Assembly: GCA_035534855.1 (NCBI GenBank)
Contig: DATLRD010000090.1
Span: 1 to 64,000 of the forward strand
Source of the DNA: DATARH01 sp035534855
GTDB lineage: Bacteria > Pseudomonadota > Alphaproteobacteria > ATCC43930 > CGMCC-115725
DNA: 64,000 nt
Reading direction: 5' to 3'
Shown here one piece after another: positions 25,304 to 33,646 of this stretch (the first letter of the stretch is position 1; the number at the start of each line of letters is the position of its first letter). The notes under the pieces are model-generated. The model was given only the letters and a program-made list of their open reading frames with translations, did no database searches and had not been told where the DNA came from. The position numbers and the translations under genes were made by a program.

Positions 25304-25471
25304 TCACGCGTGCGGATCGGGCGAAGCCGTCACCGCGGCGACTGCGATCAGCGCGGCGATCAGCTCGTATTCGATCGCCGTGACCCCGCTGTCGTCGCGC
25401 CACAATGCCGCAAGCGGCTGGCCGACCCTGCGGCCGAAAAGGTTCTTTTCGATTGTCCGCAACGTATCCAT
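25304..25471 (-). CDS. Orphan Flp-type (type IVb) pilin
   Basis: 55 residues, MDTLRTIEKNLF at the start and the diagnostic pilin segment DDSGVTAIEYELIAALIAVA. Flp pilins carry exactly this [S/G]xTAIEYxLIA hydrophobic stem, are cleaved by a TadV prepilin peptidase and assembled by the Tad apparatus. Here cleavage would occur near Gly-Val-Thr-Ala within the motif, an assumption from the family. No tad, cpa or rcp gene is nearby, so it is either an orphan or works with a Tad locus elsewhere. The tail after the stem is only nine residues, shorter than in most members. The AT-rich upstream region probably holds its promoter. Confidence 0.85.
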   Translation of the reverse strand: MDTLRTIEKNLFGRRVGQPLAALWRDDSGVTAIEYELIAALIAVAAVTASPDPHA

Positions 25472-25746
25472 GGTTTTCTTCTTGCCATTCGTCCTTAACC
25501 AAGAGTTTCGTGCGGTTGATTCGCCGAATCAAATTCTGTGCCAAACATTAATAGGAAATCAATTCATGAATTTATCTTTAAAATTATTTGATAAATTTTT
25601 GGGTTTATTCAAACGAAGCATCGTTTTGGATTAATTATATTACGCATATCGGGCGGGGCTCGGGCGACGGTTGAGGCGGCGCCGGGGCCGTCTGCCGCAT
25701 CGCCTATTGTTTGCCCGGGTGCGCGCGCTGTATCACCTGAGGCGGC
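25472..25746. other. AT-rich intergenic island
   Basis: From about 25485 to 25655 the base composition drops sharply to AT-rich, with long A/T runs around 25545-25600, unlike everything around it. It holds no gene of normal size. One 22-codon frame on the plus strand is listed separately. The segment is the likely promoter and leader region of the minus-strand Flp pilin, and could also be foreign DNA. No inverted-repeat ends or target duplication were found. Confidence 0.6.
25566..25634 (+). CDS. Possible 22-residue amphipathic peptide
   Basis: ATG to TAA, 22 residues: MNLSLKLFDKFLGLFKRS then IVLD. AGGAAA lies about 10 bases upstream. The sequence alternates hydrophobic residues with Lys/Asp and would form an amphipathic helix, as toxic or membrane-active small peptides do. 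It lies wholly inside the AT-rich island, where open frames arise less easily by chance because AT-rich DNA has many stops, but a frame this short is still weak evidence. Confidence 0.25.
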   Translation: MNLSLKLFDKFLGLFKRSIVLD

Positions 25747-25857
25747 ATGTTGATTCTGTTCCTCATCGTCTTCATCGACCTGATCGGGTTCGGCATCGTT
25801 AACCGCGTCTGCGCTCGGACAAGCTCTGCGCGCGGGCAAAAAGGAGCCCGGGGATGA
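25747..25857 (+). pseudogene. Short frame resembling the first helix of a TetA-like MFS transporter
   Basis: ATG 25747 opens a 36-residue frame. MLILFLIVFIDLIGFGIV matches the first transmembrane helix and D-L-x-G-F-G-I loop of TetA-type drug/H+ antiporters. Homology stops abruptly at IVNRVCARTSS, where a full transporter would continue with the P of GxxxP. The frame ends in TGA sharing bases with the ATG of the next MFS gene (ATGA). It reads either as the stump of a deleted transporter or as a retained leader coupled to the downstream gene. Confidence 0.5.
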
Positions 25858-27206
25858 CGCCGCGCGAACTGCGTGCGACCGGCTCGCTCGCCGCGATCTT
25901 TGCGATGCGGTTGCTGGGCCTGTTCATGATCTACCCGGTGTTCGCGGGCTATGCCGGGCACCTGCGCGGCACGACGCCGGAGACGATCGGCCTCGCGCTC
26001 GGCGCCTACGGCCTGACGCAGGGATTGCTGCAGATCCCGTTCGGCCTGTTGTCCGACCGCATCGGGCGAAAGGTGGTGATCGCCGGCGGGCTGCTGCTGT
26101 TCGGCATCGGCAGTGTTGTCGCGGCGCTCGCTACGACGATCGACGGGATGATCCTCGGGCGCATCCTGCAAGGCACGGGCGCGATCGGTTCGGCGACCCT
26201 GGCGCTGATCGCCGACCTGACGCGCGAGGAGGTGCGCACCCGGGCGATGGCGATGGTCGGGATGACGATTGGGTTTTCATTTGTCGTGGCGATCGTCGTC
26301 GGGCCGTTGATCGCGGCGGCTGCAGGGGTGCCGGCGATCTTCTGGCTGACCGCGGTGCTGGCTGTTGTCGGGATCGCCATCGCCGTCGGTGCGGTGCCGG
26401 CGCCGGCGCGTCTCGTCCGCCACGGCGACGCCGAGGCAGTGCCGGCGCTGCTGGCGCGGGTGCTCCGCGACGGCGAACTATTGCGGCTCGATTTCGCGAT
26501 CTTCGCGCTGCACGTGATCCTGACAGCGAGCTTCCTCGCCGTGCCGGCGCTGCTGGTCCACACGCTGCATCTGTCGAACGAGCGCAATTGGCTCGTCTAC
26601 CTGCCGGTACTGGCGGCGTCCGTGGTGCTGATGGTGCCGGCGATCATCATCGCCGAGAAGCGGAACCTGATGAAGGGGACGTTCGTCGCCGCGATCACAC
26701 TGCTCGCTGCCAGCCTGATTGCGCTGTGGGCGGTCGGGCAGTTTGCCGCGGCGGCGGTGGCGGCGCTGGTCGGCTTCTTTACCGCGTTCAACGTGATGGA
26801 GGCGCTGCTGCCGTCGCTCGTCACCAAGACCGCCCCGGCCGGCGCCAAGGGCACTGCGACCGGTGTCTATTCGAGCGCGCAGTTCCTCGGCATTTTCGTC
26901 GGCGGTGCGGCGGGCGGCTGGGCGCTGGCGGCGGGCGGCCCCCGCGGTGTCTTCGCTTTTGCCGTGGTGGTGGCGCTGGTATGGCTGCTGCTGGCGCTGA
27001 CGATGCGCCGGCCGGGCGCCTATTCGAGCTATCTGGCGCCGCTGGGCACCGCCGACCGCGGCGAAGTCGGCGCCCTCGCCGCTCGGCTCGCCGCCGTGCC
27101 GGGGGTGGTCGAAGCCGCCGTCGCCGTCGACGAAGGTGTCGTTCACCTGAAGATCGACCGCCACCGCTTCGATCCGGCCGCCGTCACTCGCATCGTCGGC
27201 GGCTAG
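25854..27206 (+). CDS. MFS transporter with C-terminal ferredoxin-like domain, YajR type
   Basis: 450 residues. Twelve hydrophobic segments between residues 10 and 385, with the MFS motif A GLLSDRIGRKVVIAGG and motif B/C-like LGRILQGTGAIGSATLALIA. After the last helix, residues about 390-450 (ARLAAVPGVVEAAVAVDEGV, LKIDRHRFDPAAVTRIVGG) form a small HMA-like alpha/beta domain as in E. coli YajR (YAM domain). Substrate unknown. Start ATG 25854 has AAAGGAG 8 bases upstream. Two bases after its stop begins a small frame that leads into the Atm1 gene. Confidence 0.88.
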   Translation: MTPRELRATGSLAAIFAMRLLGLFMIYPVFAGYAGHLRGTTPETIGLALGAYGLTQGLLQIPFGLLSDRIGRKVVIAGGLLLFGIGSVVAALATTIDGMILGRILQGTGAIGSATLALIADLTREEVRTRAMAMVGMTIGFSFVVAIVVGPLIAAAAGVPAIFWLTAVLAVVGIAIAVGAVPAPARLVRHGDAEAVPALLARVLRDGELLRLDFAIFALHVILTASFLAVPALLVHTLHLSNERNWLVYLPVLAASVVLMVPAIIIAEKRNLMKGTFVAAITLLAASLIALWAVGQFAAAAVAALVGFFTAFNVMEALLPSLVTKTAPAGAKGTATGVYSSAQFLGIFVGGAAGGWALAAGGPRGVFAFAVVVALVWLLLALTMRRPGAYSSYLAPLGTADRGEVGALAARLAAVPGVVEAAVAVDEGVVHLKIDRHRFDPAAVTRIVGG

Positions 27207-27208
27207 CG

Positions 27209-27304
27209 ATGGCGCGGTCGAAGCGATTGTGCGGCTGGCTGTGGGGCGCGATGCGCGCCATCGACGGCGGCGCGATGGCGCAGCCGGTGCGGCCCGGCCG
27301 ATGA
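27209..27304 (+). CDS. Possible 31-residue leader ORF coupled to the Atm1 gene
   Basis: MARSKRLCGWLWGAMRAIDG then GAMAQPVRPGR, ending in a TGA that overlaps the ATG of the ABC exporter (ATGA). It starts two bases after the MFS stop. No recognised family; Trp- and Arg-rich. The neat junctions on both sides hint at a coupling ORF, but no clear Shine-Dalgarno is seen and it may only be read-through sequence. Confidence 0.35.
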   Translation: MARSKRLCGWLWGAMRAIDGGAMAQPVRPGR

Positions 27305-29142
27305 GCCCGCGGGGCCGCCCGCCGCCCTCGGCGATCGACGGCCCGCAGGGCCGGATGATCGACGGGCTGCGCGCCTTCAAGGCGGTCTTACCGTATCTCT
27401 GGCCGCGTCACGCGCTCGAGCTGCGGGTGCGGGTGGTGGCCGCGGTGCTGGCGCTGTTCGCCGGCAAGCTGGTCAATATCGGCGTCCCGCTTCTCTACAA
27501 GCACGCTGTCGATCGCCTGAACGGCGCCGGCGGTGCGGCGGTCGCGGTGCCGGTGATGCTGGTCGTCGCCTACGGGGTGTCGCGGGTGATGGCCCAGGGC
27601 TTTGGCGAATTGCGCGACGCAGTGTTCGCCAAAGTCGAGCAGCGCGCGGTGCGGCGGGTGGCGCTGTCGGCGTTCCGCCATCTGCACGCGCTGTCGCTGC
27701 GTTTTCACCTCGAGCGGCGTACCGGCGGTCTGGCGCGGTCGGTTGGGCGCGGCGTCCAGGCGATCAACTTTCTGCTCTCCTTCATCCTGTTCAACGTCGT
27801 CCCGACGCTGATCGAGATTCTCGTCGTCTGCGTGGTGTTGTGGCGGCTCTACAACTGGACCTTCGCTGCGGTCACCTTCGCGACGATCGCCGCCTATATT
27901 GCCTTCACCTTTGCCGTCACCGACTGGCGGGTGCGCTTTCGGCGCGAGATGAACGAGCGCGACACCGAGGCGAATTCAAAATCGGTCGACGCATTCCTCA
28001 ATTTCGAGACGGTCAAGTATTTTGCCAACGAAGAGCATGAGGTCGAGCGCTACGACCTCTCGCTTTACGGCTACGAGCGCGCCGCGGTCAAAAGCGAAAC
28101 GACGCTGGCGCTGTTGAATGTCGGCCAGGGCGCGATCATCGGCTGCGGGCTTGTCGGAATCATGCTGCTGGCTGCCGAGGGGGTCGCCGCCGGGCGCATG
28201 ACGGTCGGCGATTTCGTGCTGGTCAACGCCTATCTGGTCCAGCTCTACATGCCGCTCAATTTCCTCGGCATGGTCTATCGCAACATCAAGCAGTCGCTGG
28301 CCGATCTCGAGCAGCTGATGCGGCTGATGGCGATCCCGCCCGATATCGTCGATCGGCCTGGCGCGGCGGAACTGGTGGTCGCCCGCGGCGCGGTGGCGTT
28401 TCACGCGGTCGATTTCCGCTACGACCCGCGCCGGCCGATCCTGAACGCGGTGGATTTCCGCGTCCCACCCGGCGCCACGGTCGCGATCGTCGGCGCCAGC
28501 GGCGCCGGCAAGTCGACGATCACCCGGCTGCTGTTCCGGTTTTACGATGTCGATGTCGGGGCGATCGAGATCGACGGCCAGGATTTGCGCGAGGTGACGC
28601 AGGACAGTCTGCGCCGCGCGATCGGCGTGGTGCCGCAGGATACCGTGCTGTTCAACGACACGATCCTCTACAACATCGCCTATGGCCGCCCCGGCGCGAC
28701 CCGGGCCGAGATTGAGAACGCCGCGCGCCTCGCCCGCATCCACGATTTCGTCGCCGGCCTGCCCGACGGCTACGACACGATGGTCGGGGAGCGCGGGCTC
28801 AAGCTCTCGGGCGGCGAAAAGCAGCGCGTCGCGATTGCCCGGGTGATCCTCAAGAACCCGCCGATCCTGGTGTTCGACGAGGCGACCTCGGCGCTCGACA
28901 CCAAGACCGAGCGCGAAATCCAGGCGAGCCTTGCCGAGATCGCAACCGACCGCACGACGCTGGTCATCGCCCACCGGCTGTCGACCGTGGTTGATGCCGA
29001 CGAGATTCTGGTGTTCGATCACGGTCGCATCGTCGAGCGCGGCGATCATCACGCGCTGACCGCCAAGGGCGGCGTCTACGCCGCGATGTGGGCCCGCCAG
29101 CAGGAGGCGGCGCGCCGTGAGGCCGCGCTGGTCGGCGAGTGA
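27301..29142 (+). CDS. ABC exporter, Atm1/HMT1 heavy-metal type
   Basis: 613 residues from ATG 27301. A half-size exporter: six helices in residues about 25-320, including the substrate-contact segments EANSKSVDAFLNFETVKYFA and VNAYLVQLYMPLNFLGMVYR diagnostic of the Atm1 group, then a nucleotide-binding domain with Walker A GASGAGKST, Q-loop VVPQDTVLFND, signature LSGGEKQRVAIARV, Walker B ILVFDEATSALD. Members export glutathione-linked persulfides or metal conjugates. Dimer expected. Its end overlaps the meaB start by 26 bases. Confidence 0.94.
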   Translation: MSPRGRPPPSAIDGPQGRMIDGLRAFKAVLPYLWPRHALELRVRVVAAVLALFAGKLVNIGVPLLYKHAVDRLNGAGGAAVAVPVMLVVAYGVSRVMAQGFGELRDAVFAKVEQRAVRRVALSAFRHLHALSLRFHLERRTGGLARSVGRGVQAINFLLSFILFNVVPTLIEILVVCVVLWRLYNWTFAAVTFATIAAYIAFTFAVTDWRVRFRREMNERDTEANSKSVDAFLNFETVKYFANEEHEVERYDLSLYGYERAAVKSETTLALLNVGQGAIIGCGLVGIMLLAAEGVAAGRMTVGDFVLVNAYLVQLYMPLNFLGMVYRNIKQSLADLEQLMRLMAIPPDIVDRPGAAELVVARGAVAFHAVDFRYDPRRPILNAVDFRVPPGATVAIVGASGAGKSTITRLLFRFYDVDVGAIEIDGQDLREVTQDSLRRAIGVVPQDTVLFNDTILYNIAYGRPGATRAEIENAARLARIHDFVAGLPDGYDTMVGERGLKLSGGEKQRVAIARVILKNPPILVFDEATSALDTKTEREIQASLAEIATDRTTLVIAHRLSTVVDADEILVFDHGRIVERGDHHALTAKGGVYAAMWARQQEAARREAALVGE

Positions 29143-30124
29143 GGCCGCGCTGACGGCGCTCGCCGACCTCGTCATCGCGCTGCGCGCCGGCGACCGGCGC
29201 GCCTTGGCACGGGCGGTGACGCTGGTCGAATCGACGCGTCCCGATCATCGCGGCGAGGCCGAGCGACTGCTCGACGCGATCCTGCCGCTTACCGGCAACG
29301 CGACGCGGGTCGGTATCTCCGGCCCTCCCGGCGCCGGCAAATCGACCTTTATCGAGCGCTTTGGCCTCGACGGCATCGCCGCCGGGCACCGGCTGGCGGT
29401 GCTGGCGGTCGATCCGGGCTCCAAGCGCGGCGGCGGCGCGATCCTCGGCGACAAGACCCGGATGGCGGAATTGTCGCGCAACCCGGGTGCCTATATCCGC
29501 CCGTCCTCGGCCGGAACGCAGACCGGCGGCGTCGCGCGGCGCACGCGCGAGGCGATTCTGGTGTGCGAGGCCGCCGGGTTCGACACGGTCGTCGTCGAAA
29601 CCGTCGGCGCAGGTCAGGCCGAGACCACGGTCGCCGAGATGGTCGACATGTTCGTGCTGATCCTGCCGCCCGCCGCCGGCGACGAATTGCAGGGGCTGAA
29701 GCGCGGGATCATCGAGCTCGCGGACCTGATCCTTGTCAACAAGGCCGACGGCGATCTCGAAGCCCACGCCCGGGCCACCGCCGCCGAATATGCCAGTGCG
29801 CTGCGTCTGGTGCCGCCGGCCGTGCCGGACTGGGAGGTGTCGGTGCGCGCGGTTTCGGCGCTGTCCGGTGAGGGCGTGGCAGAAATCTGGGACGATGTGG
29901 CCCGCTTCCGCGCCCGGCTCGAAGCCAGCGGGCTGTGGCGTGAGCGCCGCGCGGCGCAGGCTCGGGCGGCGCTGTGGGCTGAGCTTGGCGAGGCGCTGAT
30001 CGAGCGGTTTCGCGCCACACCGGTGGTCGCCGGCCGGCTCGCCGCGATCGAGGCCGAGGTTTCCGCCGGCACGCGCTCGCCGGAGGCCGCGGCGCGCGAA
30101 TTGCTCGCCGCGTTTCTCGGCTGA
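29117..30124 (+). CDS. meaB: Methylmalonyl-CoA mutase-associated GTPase MeaB
   Basis: 335 residues, GTG start inside the Atm1 gene. G3E-family P-loop GTPase that protects and loads adenosylcobalamin into methylmalonyl-CoA mutase. Walker A GPPGAGKST, SKRGGGAILGDKTRM, RPSSAGTQTGGVARRTREAI, the switch motif ETVGAGQAE, and the base-specificity motif NKAD. Mutase genes are not in the window, but the cobalamin genes cobST are about 20 kb away. Ends 10 bp before the convergent livF stop. Confidence 0.95.
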   Translation: MRPRWSASEAALTALADLVIALRAGDRRALARAVTLVESTRPDHRGEAERLLDAILPLTGNATRVGISGPPGAGKSTFIERFGLDGIAAGHRLAVLAVDPGSKRGGGAILGDKTRMAELSRNPGAYIRPSSAGTQTGGVARRTREAILVCEAAGFDTVVVETVGAGQAETTVAEMVDMFVLILPPAAGDELQGLKRGIIELADLILVNKADGDLEAHARATAAEYASALRLVPPAVPDWEVSVRAVSALSGEGVAEIWDDVARFRARLEASGLWRERRAAQARAALWAELGEALIERFRATPVVAGRLAAIEAEVSAGTRSPEAAARELLAAFLG

Positions 30125-30134
30125 GGCGGCGGCG

Positions 30135-30836
30135 CTACACGCCGAGATGCCGGCGCAACACCTCGGGCTGCTCGCGCAGCGCCGCGGCGGTCAGCTCTTC
30201 GACCACATGGCCGTTGCGCAGGATATAGACCCGGTCGGCAAGGCTCATCGCCGCCGAGATGTTCTGCTCGACGACGACGATGGTATGCCCGGACGCGGCC
30301 AGCGCGCGGCAGGTGCCGAGCAGGTCGCGTACGATGATCGGTGCCAGCCCTTCAAACGGCTCGTCGAGCAGGATGATCTTGGGGTCACGCACCAGTGCGC
30401 GGGCGATTGCCAGCATCTGCTGCTCGCCGCCCGACAGGTCGGTGCCCCGGCTGCGCCGCCGCTCTTTGAGGCGCGGAAACATTTCCCACACCCGGTCGAG
30501 CGGCCAGCGCGATTTGGCGGTCAGCCCGGCCAGCACCAGGTTTTCCTCGACGTTGAGGCTGCCGAAGATGCGCCGGTCCTCAGGCACCAACTGCAGCCCG
30601 AGCGCGGCGATGCGGTGCGGCGGCAGCGCGTGGGTCGGGGTGCCGTCGAGCGCGATCCGCCCCGAGCGCGGGCGCACCACGCCGATCAGGCTTTTCAGCG
30701 TCGTGCTCTTACCGGCGCCGTTGCGGCCGAGCAGCGCCACGACCTCGTTCTGTTCGACGTGCAGCGACACGTCGAACAGAATGTGGCTGTCGCCGTAATA
30801 GCTGTTGAGGTTTTCGACCTCGAGCAGCGCGCTCAT
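30135..30836 (-). CDS. livF: Branched-chain amino-acid ABC transporter ATP-binding protein LivF
   Basis: 233 residues. MSALLEVENLNSYYGDSHIL at the start, Walker A LLGRNGAGKST, the LivF-type LQLVPEDRRIFGSLNVEENL, signature LSGGEQQMLAIARAL, Walker B IILLDEPFEGLAP, and H-loop VVVEQN. Last gene of the minus-strand transporter operon. ATG 30836 overlaps the LivMG stop (ATGA), so coupled translation is likely. Confidence 0.94.
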   Translation of the reverse strand: MSALLEVENLNSYYGDSHILFDVSLHVEQNEVVALLGRNGAGKSTTLKSLIGVVRPRSGRIALDGTPTHALPPHRIAALGLQLVPEDRRIFGSLNVEENLVLAGLTAKSRWPLDRVWEMFPRLKERRRSRGTDLSGGEQQMLAIARALVRDPKIILLDEPFEGLAPIIVRDLLGTCRALAASGHTIVVVEQNISAAMSLADRVYILRNGHVVEELTAAALREQPEVLRRHLGV

Positions 30837-32671
30837 TCTGCCGCGACTCCGCCGAGATAGGCTTCCTGCACCAGGCTGTTGCGCTGGATTTCCGCCGGGG
30901 TCCCCTCGGCGAGCAGTGCCCCCTCGTGCAGCACGGTGATGCGCTCGGCCAGTTCGAACACCGCATCCATGTCGTGCTCGACGATGACCAGGGTGCGGCC
31001 GCGGCGGATGTTTTTGAGCAGTTGCACGGTTTCCAGCCGTTCCTGCGGGCTCATCCCGGCGAGCGGCTCGTCGAGCAGCAACAGCGAGGGCGACGAGGCG
31101 AGCGCCAGCCCGATCTCGAGTCGGCGCTTTTCGCCATAGGCCAATTCGGCGACCGGCACGTCGGCGCGGCCGCTGAGCCCGACCAGTGCCAGCGTGTTCT
31201 CGACCCGCGCCGCCAGCCCGGGCACGCGGTCGATCCGGCGCAGCAGGTCGAGGGCAAAGGGGCCGCGCCGCTCGGCGAGCGCCGCGATCACCAGATTGTC
31301 GCGCAGCGTCAGCCGCGAGAACAGCTGGTTGACCTGATAGCTCTTGGTCAGGCCGAGCTGACACACGCGGGCGATGTCCATGCCGGTGATGTCGCGGCCG
31401 CGAAAGACGACGCGGCCGGATGTCGGCGGCAGTTCGCAGGTCAGCATCTTGAAGAACGTGCTCTTGCCGGCGCCGTTCGGGCCGATGATGCCGCGCAGCT
31501 CTCCGTCTTCGACTGTGAAGTCGATGTCGCGGTTGGCGGCGATGCCGCCGAACGATTTCGACACGCCGCGGGCCTCCAGCACCGGCCCGGCAAACGCCGC
31601 CCCCGGGCGGCGGCGCGCCGGGCCGAGGCTGGCGGGCGGCGGTGGCGCCGGCACGGGGTCGGCGGCGGCGGCGGCTTCCTCTGGTGCCGGCGGGCGGCGG
31701 CGCTCGGCGGCAAGCGCCCACAGGTCGCGCAGCCCGCCGATCAGCCCGCGGCGCAGGAAGCACACGAGCAGCACGAAGGCGATCCCGAGCACCAGCTTCC
31801 ATGTGGCGCCGAGATGCACGACGCCTTGCAGGAAATCGCGCAGGTAGAGCCACAGCGTGGCGCCGAGCAGCGGCCCGAACAGCGTGCCGACGCCGCCGAT
31901 CGCGGTCTGCATGACGAGCTGGCCCGAGGTCTCGAAGGTGAACGCGTCGGGCGGCATGAAACCTTGCAGCACGCCGAGCAGCCCGCCGGCCAGCCCGGCA
32001 TAGGCGGCGGCGATCACGAACGCGGTGAGCTTGTAGCGGCCGACGGCATGCCCGACCGCCTGCGCCCGCAGCGGGTTGTCGCGGATCGCGCTGAGGACTG
32101 CCCCGACCGGCGAGCGCACGATGCGCAGCGCGACGACGATGCCGAGGTAGTAGAACACCGCGAGGAACGCGTACATCGACCAGTTGGTGTTGGCATCGTA
32201 CGACCAGCCAAACAGCGAAAATCGTGGCGCCGGCACGCCGGGCAGCCCGTTTTCCCCGCCGGTATAGGCGGCCAGCGGCGAGAACTCGGTGAAGTAGAAC
32301 ATCTCGGCGATCGCCACCGTGATCATCGCGAAATAGATCCCGGTGCGGCGCAGCGCGACGATGCCGACGAGGATGCCGATCAGCGCCGCGACGACCGTGC
32401 CGATGGCGAGCGCCGGCAGCACGTGCGAAATCAGGTTGTTGGTCAGCAGGTATGCGGCGACAAAGCCGCCGGTGCCGTAGAACGCCGATTGTCCGAACGA
32501 CAACAGCCCGGTGTAGCCGAACAGGATGTCGAAGCCGATCCCGAACAGGCCCCAGACCAGGATCTGGTTGACCGTGTTCGGGGCAAAGCCGAGATGGGGC
32601 AACACGAACGGGGCGGCGATCAGGCCGATCGCGGTCAGGGCCTCGACCAGGAGGGGGCGGCGGCGCAACAT
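30833..32671 (-). CDS. LivM-LivG fusion: permease and ATP-binding protein
   Basis: 612 residues. Residues 1 to about 325 are a LivM-type permease with about ten hydrophobic segments (ILVWGLFGIGFDILFGYTGL, GYTGLLSFGQSAFYGTGGF, SPVGAVLSAIRDNPLRAQAV). A Pro/Ala-rich linker of some 45 residues follows. The last 245 residues are a LivG-type ATPase: SKSFGGIAANRDIDF, Walker A GPNGAGKST, LTKSYQVNQLFSRLTLRDNL, signature-like ELAYGEKRRLEIGLAL, Walker B LLLLDEPLAGMSP, H-loop IVEHDMD. Such fusions are known in alphaproteobacteria. Eight bases after livH. Confidence 0.93.
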   Translation of the reverse strand: MLRRRPLLVEALTAIGLIAAPFVLPHLGFAPNTVNQILVWGLFGIGFDILFGYTGLLSFGQSAFYGTGGFVAAYLLTNNLISHVLPALAIGTVVAALIGILVGIVALRRTGIYFAMITVAIAEMFYFTEFSPLAAYTGGENGLPGVPAPRFSLFGWSYDANTNWSMYAFLAVFYYLGIVVALRIVRSPVGAVLSAIRDNPLRAQAVGHAVGRYKLTAFVIAAAYAGLAGGLLGVLQGFMPPDAFTFETSGQLVMQTAIGGVGTLFGPLLGATLWLYLRDFLQGVVHLGATWKLVLGIAFVLLVCFLRRGLIGGLRDLWALAAERRRPPAPEEAAAAADPVPAPPPPASLGPARRRPGAAFAGPVLEARGVSKSFGGIAANRDIDFTVEDGELRGIIGPNGAGKSTFFKMLTCELPPTSGRVVFRGRDITGMDIARVCQLGLTKSYQVNQLFSRLTLRDNLVIAALAERRGPFALDLLRRIDRVPGLAARVENTLALVGLSGRADVPVAELAYGEKRRLEIGLALASSPSLLLLDEPLAGMSPQERLETVQLLKNIRRGRTLVIVEHDMDAVFELAERITVLHEGALLAEGTPAEIQRNSLVQEAYLGGVAAE

Positions 32672-32679
32672 CGCAAGCG

Positions 32680-33555
32680 CTAGTCGCGGCCAAGCGAGCC
32701 GAGCAGGCCCTGCGGGCGGATCAGCAGGACGAGGGTCATCGCGGCAAACAGCATGACCTGGGAATAGGCCGGGTCGACCATCGAGGTGAGGCTCAAAATC
32801 TCGCCGGCGATCAGCCCGCCGAGGATCGCCCCGGGAAACGACCCGACCCCGCCGATCACCACAACGACAAAGGTCTGCACCAGGATCGATTCGCCCATGT
32901 CGGGGGTCAGCGACACCACCGGGGCGTTGACGATGCCGGCAAACCCGGCGGCCATCGCGCCGACCCCGAATACCACCATGAACACGCGATAGACGTTGAT
33001 GCCGAGCATCCCGACCATCGTCGAATCCTCGATGCCGGCGCGCACGATCATCCCCAGCCGGGTGCGGTACAGCACCACGTAAAGCACCGCGAGCGCCGCC
33101 GCCGCGATCCCGGTGACGACGATGCGGTAGGTCGGGTAGATCATGAAACTCATCGCCGTGACCCCGGCGGCCCAGGATGGCGGCGGTACGGTCTTCGACA
33201 GGCTGCCAAAGCCAAACCGCACCAGTTCGACGATGACGATGCCGAGCCCGAACGTGACCAAGATCTGGTCCTCGGGCGGGCGGTTGTAGAAATGCCGGAT
33301 GATGCCGCGCTCGATGACGCCGCCGACGATCACCAGCGTCAGCGCGCCGGCGAGCACCGCGACGAGAAACGATCCAGTCAGCTGATAGGCGAGGTAGCCG
33401 GCATAGCCGCCGAGCATGAACATCGCGCCATGCGCCAGGTTCAAGACGCCGAGCGTGCCGTATATGATGGTCAGCCCGGAGCTGATCAGCGCAAGCAGCG
33501 TGCCGGTCGCCAGCCCGTTGAACAGTTGCGAGAAGAAATTCGGCCAGGTGATCAT
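32680..33555 (-). CDS. livH: Branched-chain amino-acid ABC transporter permease LivH
   Basis: 291 residues from ATG 33555. About eight hydrophobic segments with the family motifs QLFNGLATGTLLALISSGLT, IIYGTLGVLNLAHGAMFMLG, GIEDSTMVGMLGINVYRVFM (the EAA-like loop) and VVVIGGVGSFPGAILGGLIA. An upstream in-frame start would add 11 residues, but MITWPNFFSQLFNG is the usual start. Pairs with the LivM half of the downstream fusion. Confidence 0.95.
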   Translation of the reverse strand: MITWPNFFSQLFNGLATGTLLALISSGLTIIYGTLGVLNLAHGAMFMLGGYAGYLAYQLTGSFLVAVLAGALTLVIVGGVIERGIIRHFYNRPPEDQILVTFGLGIVIVELVRFGFGSLSKTVPPPSWAAGVTAMSFMIYPTYRIVVTGIAAAALAVLYVVLYRTRLGMIVRAGIEDSTMVGMLGINVYRVFMVVFGVGAMAAGFAGIVNAPVVSLTPDMGESILVQTFVVVVIGGVGSFPGAILGGLIAGEILSLTSMVDPAYSQVMLFAAMTLVLLIRPQGLLGSLGRD

Positions 33556-33588
33556 GGGTACATGCGGGCGCTGCCGGGCGCAGCGCAC

Positions 33589-33629
33589 CCCGCCCTCCCA
33601 CGCCGGTGGCGCGGAAAGGCGAGGGCGGG
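33589..33629 (-). promoter_or_regulatory. Hairpin between substrate-binding protein gene and livH
   Basis: Nine-bp perfect arms CCCGCCCTC (33589-33597) and GAGGGCGGG (33621-33629) lie in the 91-bp gap. No T-run follows in the minus direction, so it is more likely a mRNA-stabilising or attenuating hairpin that lets the binding protein be made in excess than a full terminator. Confidence 0.5.
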
Positions 33630-33646
33630 CCCGGCGGCGTTTCGGT

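Noticed and set aside
30833..32671. Assembly error joining livM and livG
   Set aside because: The permease and ATPase halves are joined in frame by a plausible Pro/Ala linker, and such fusions are known in related bacteria.
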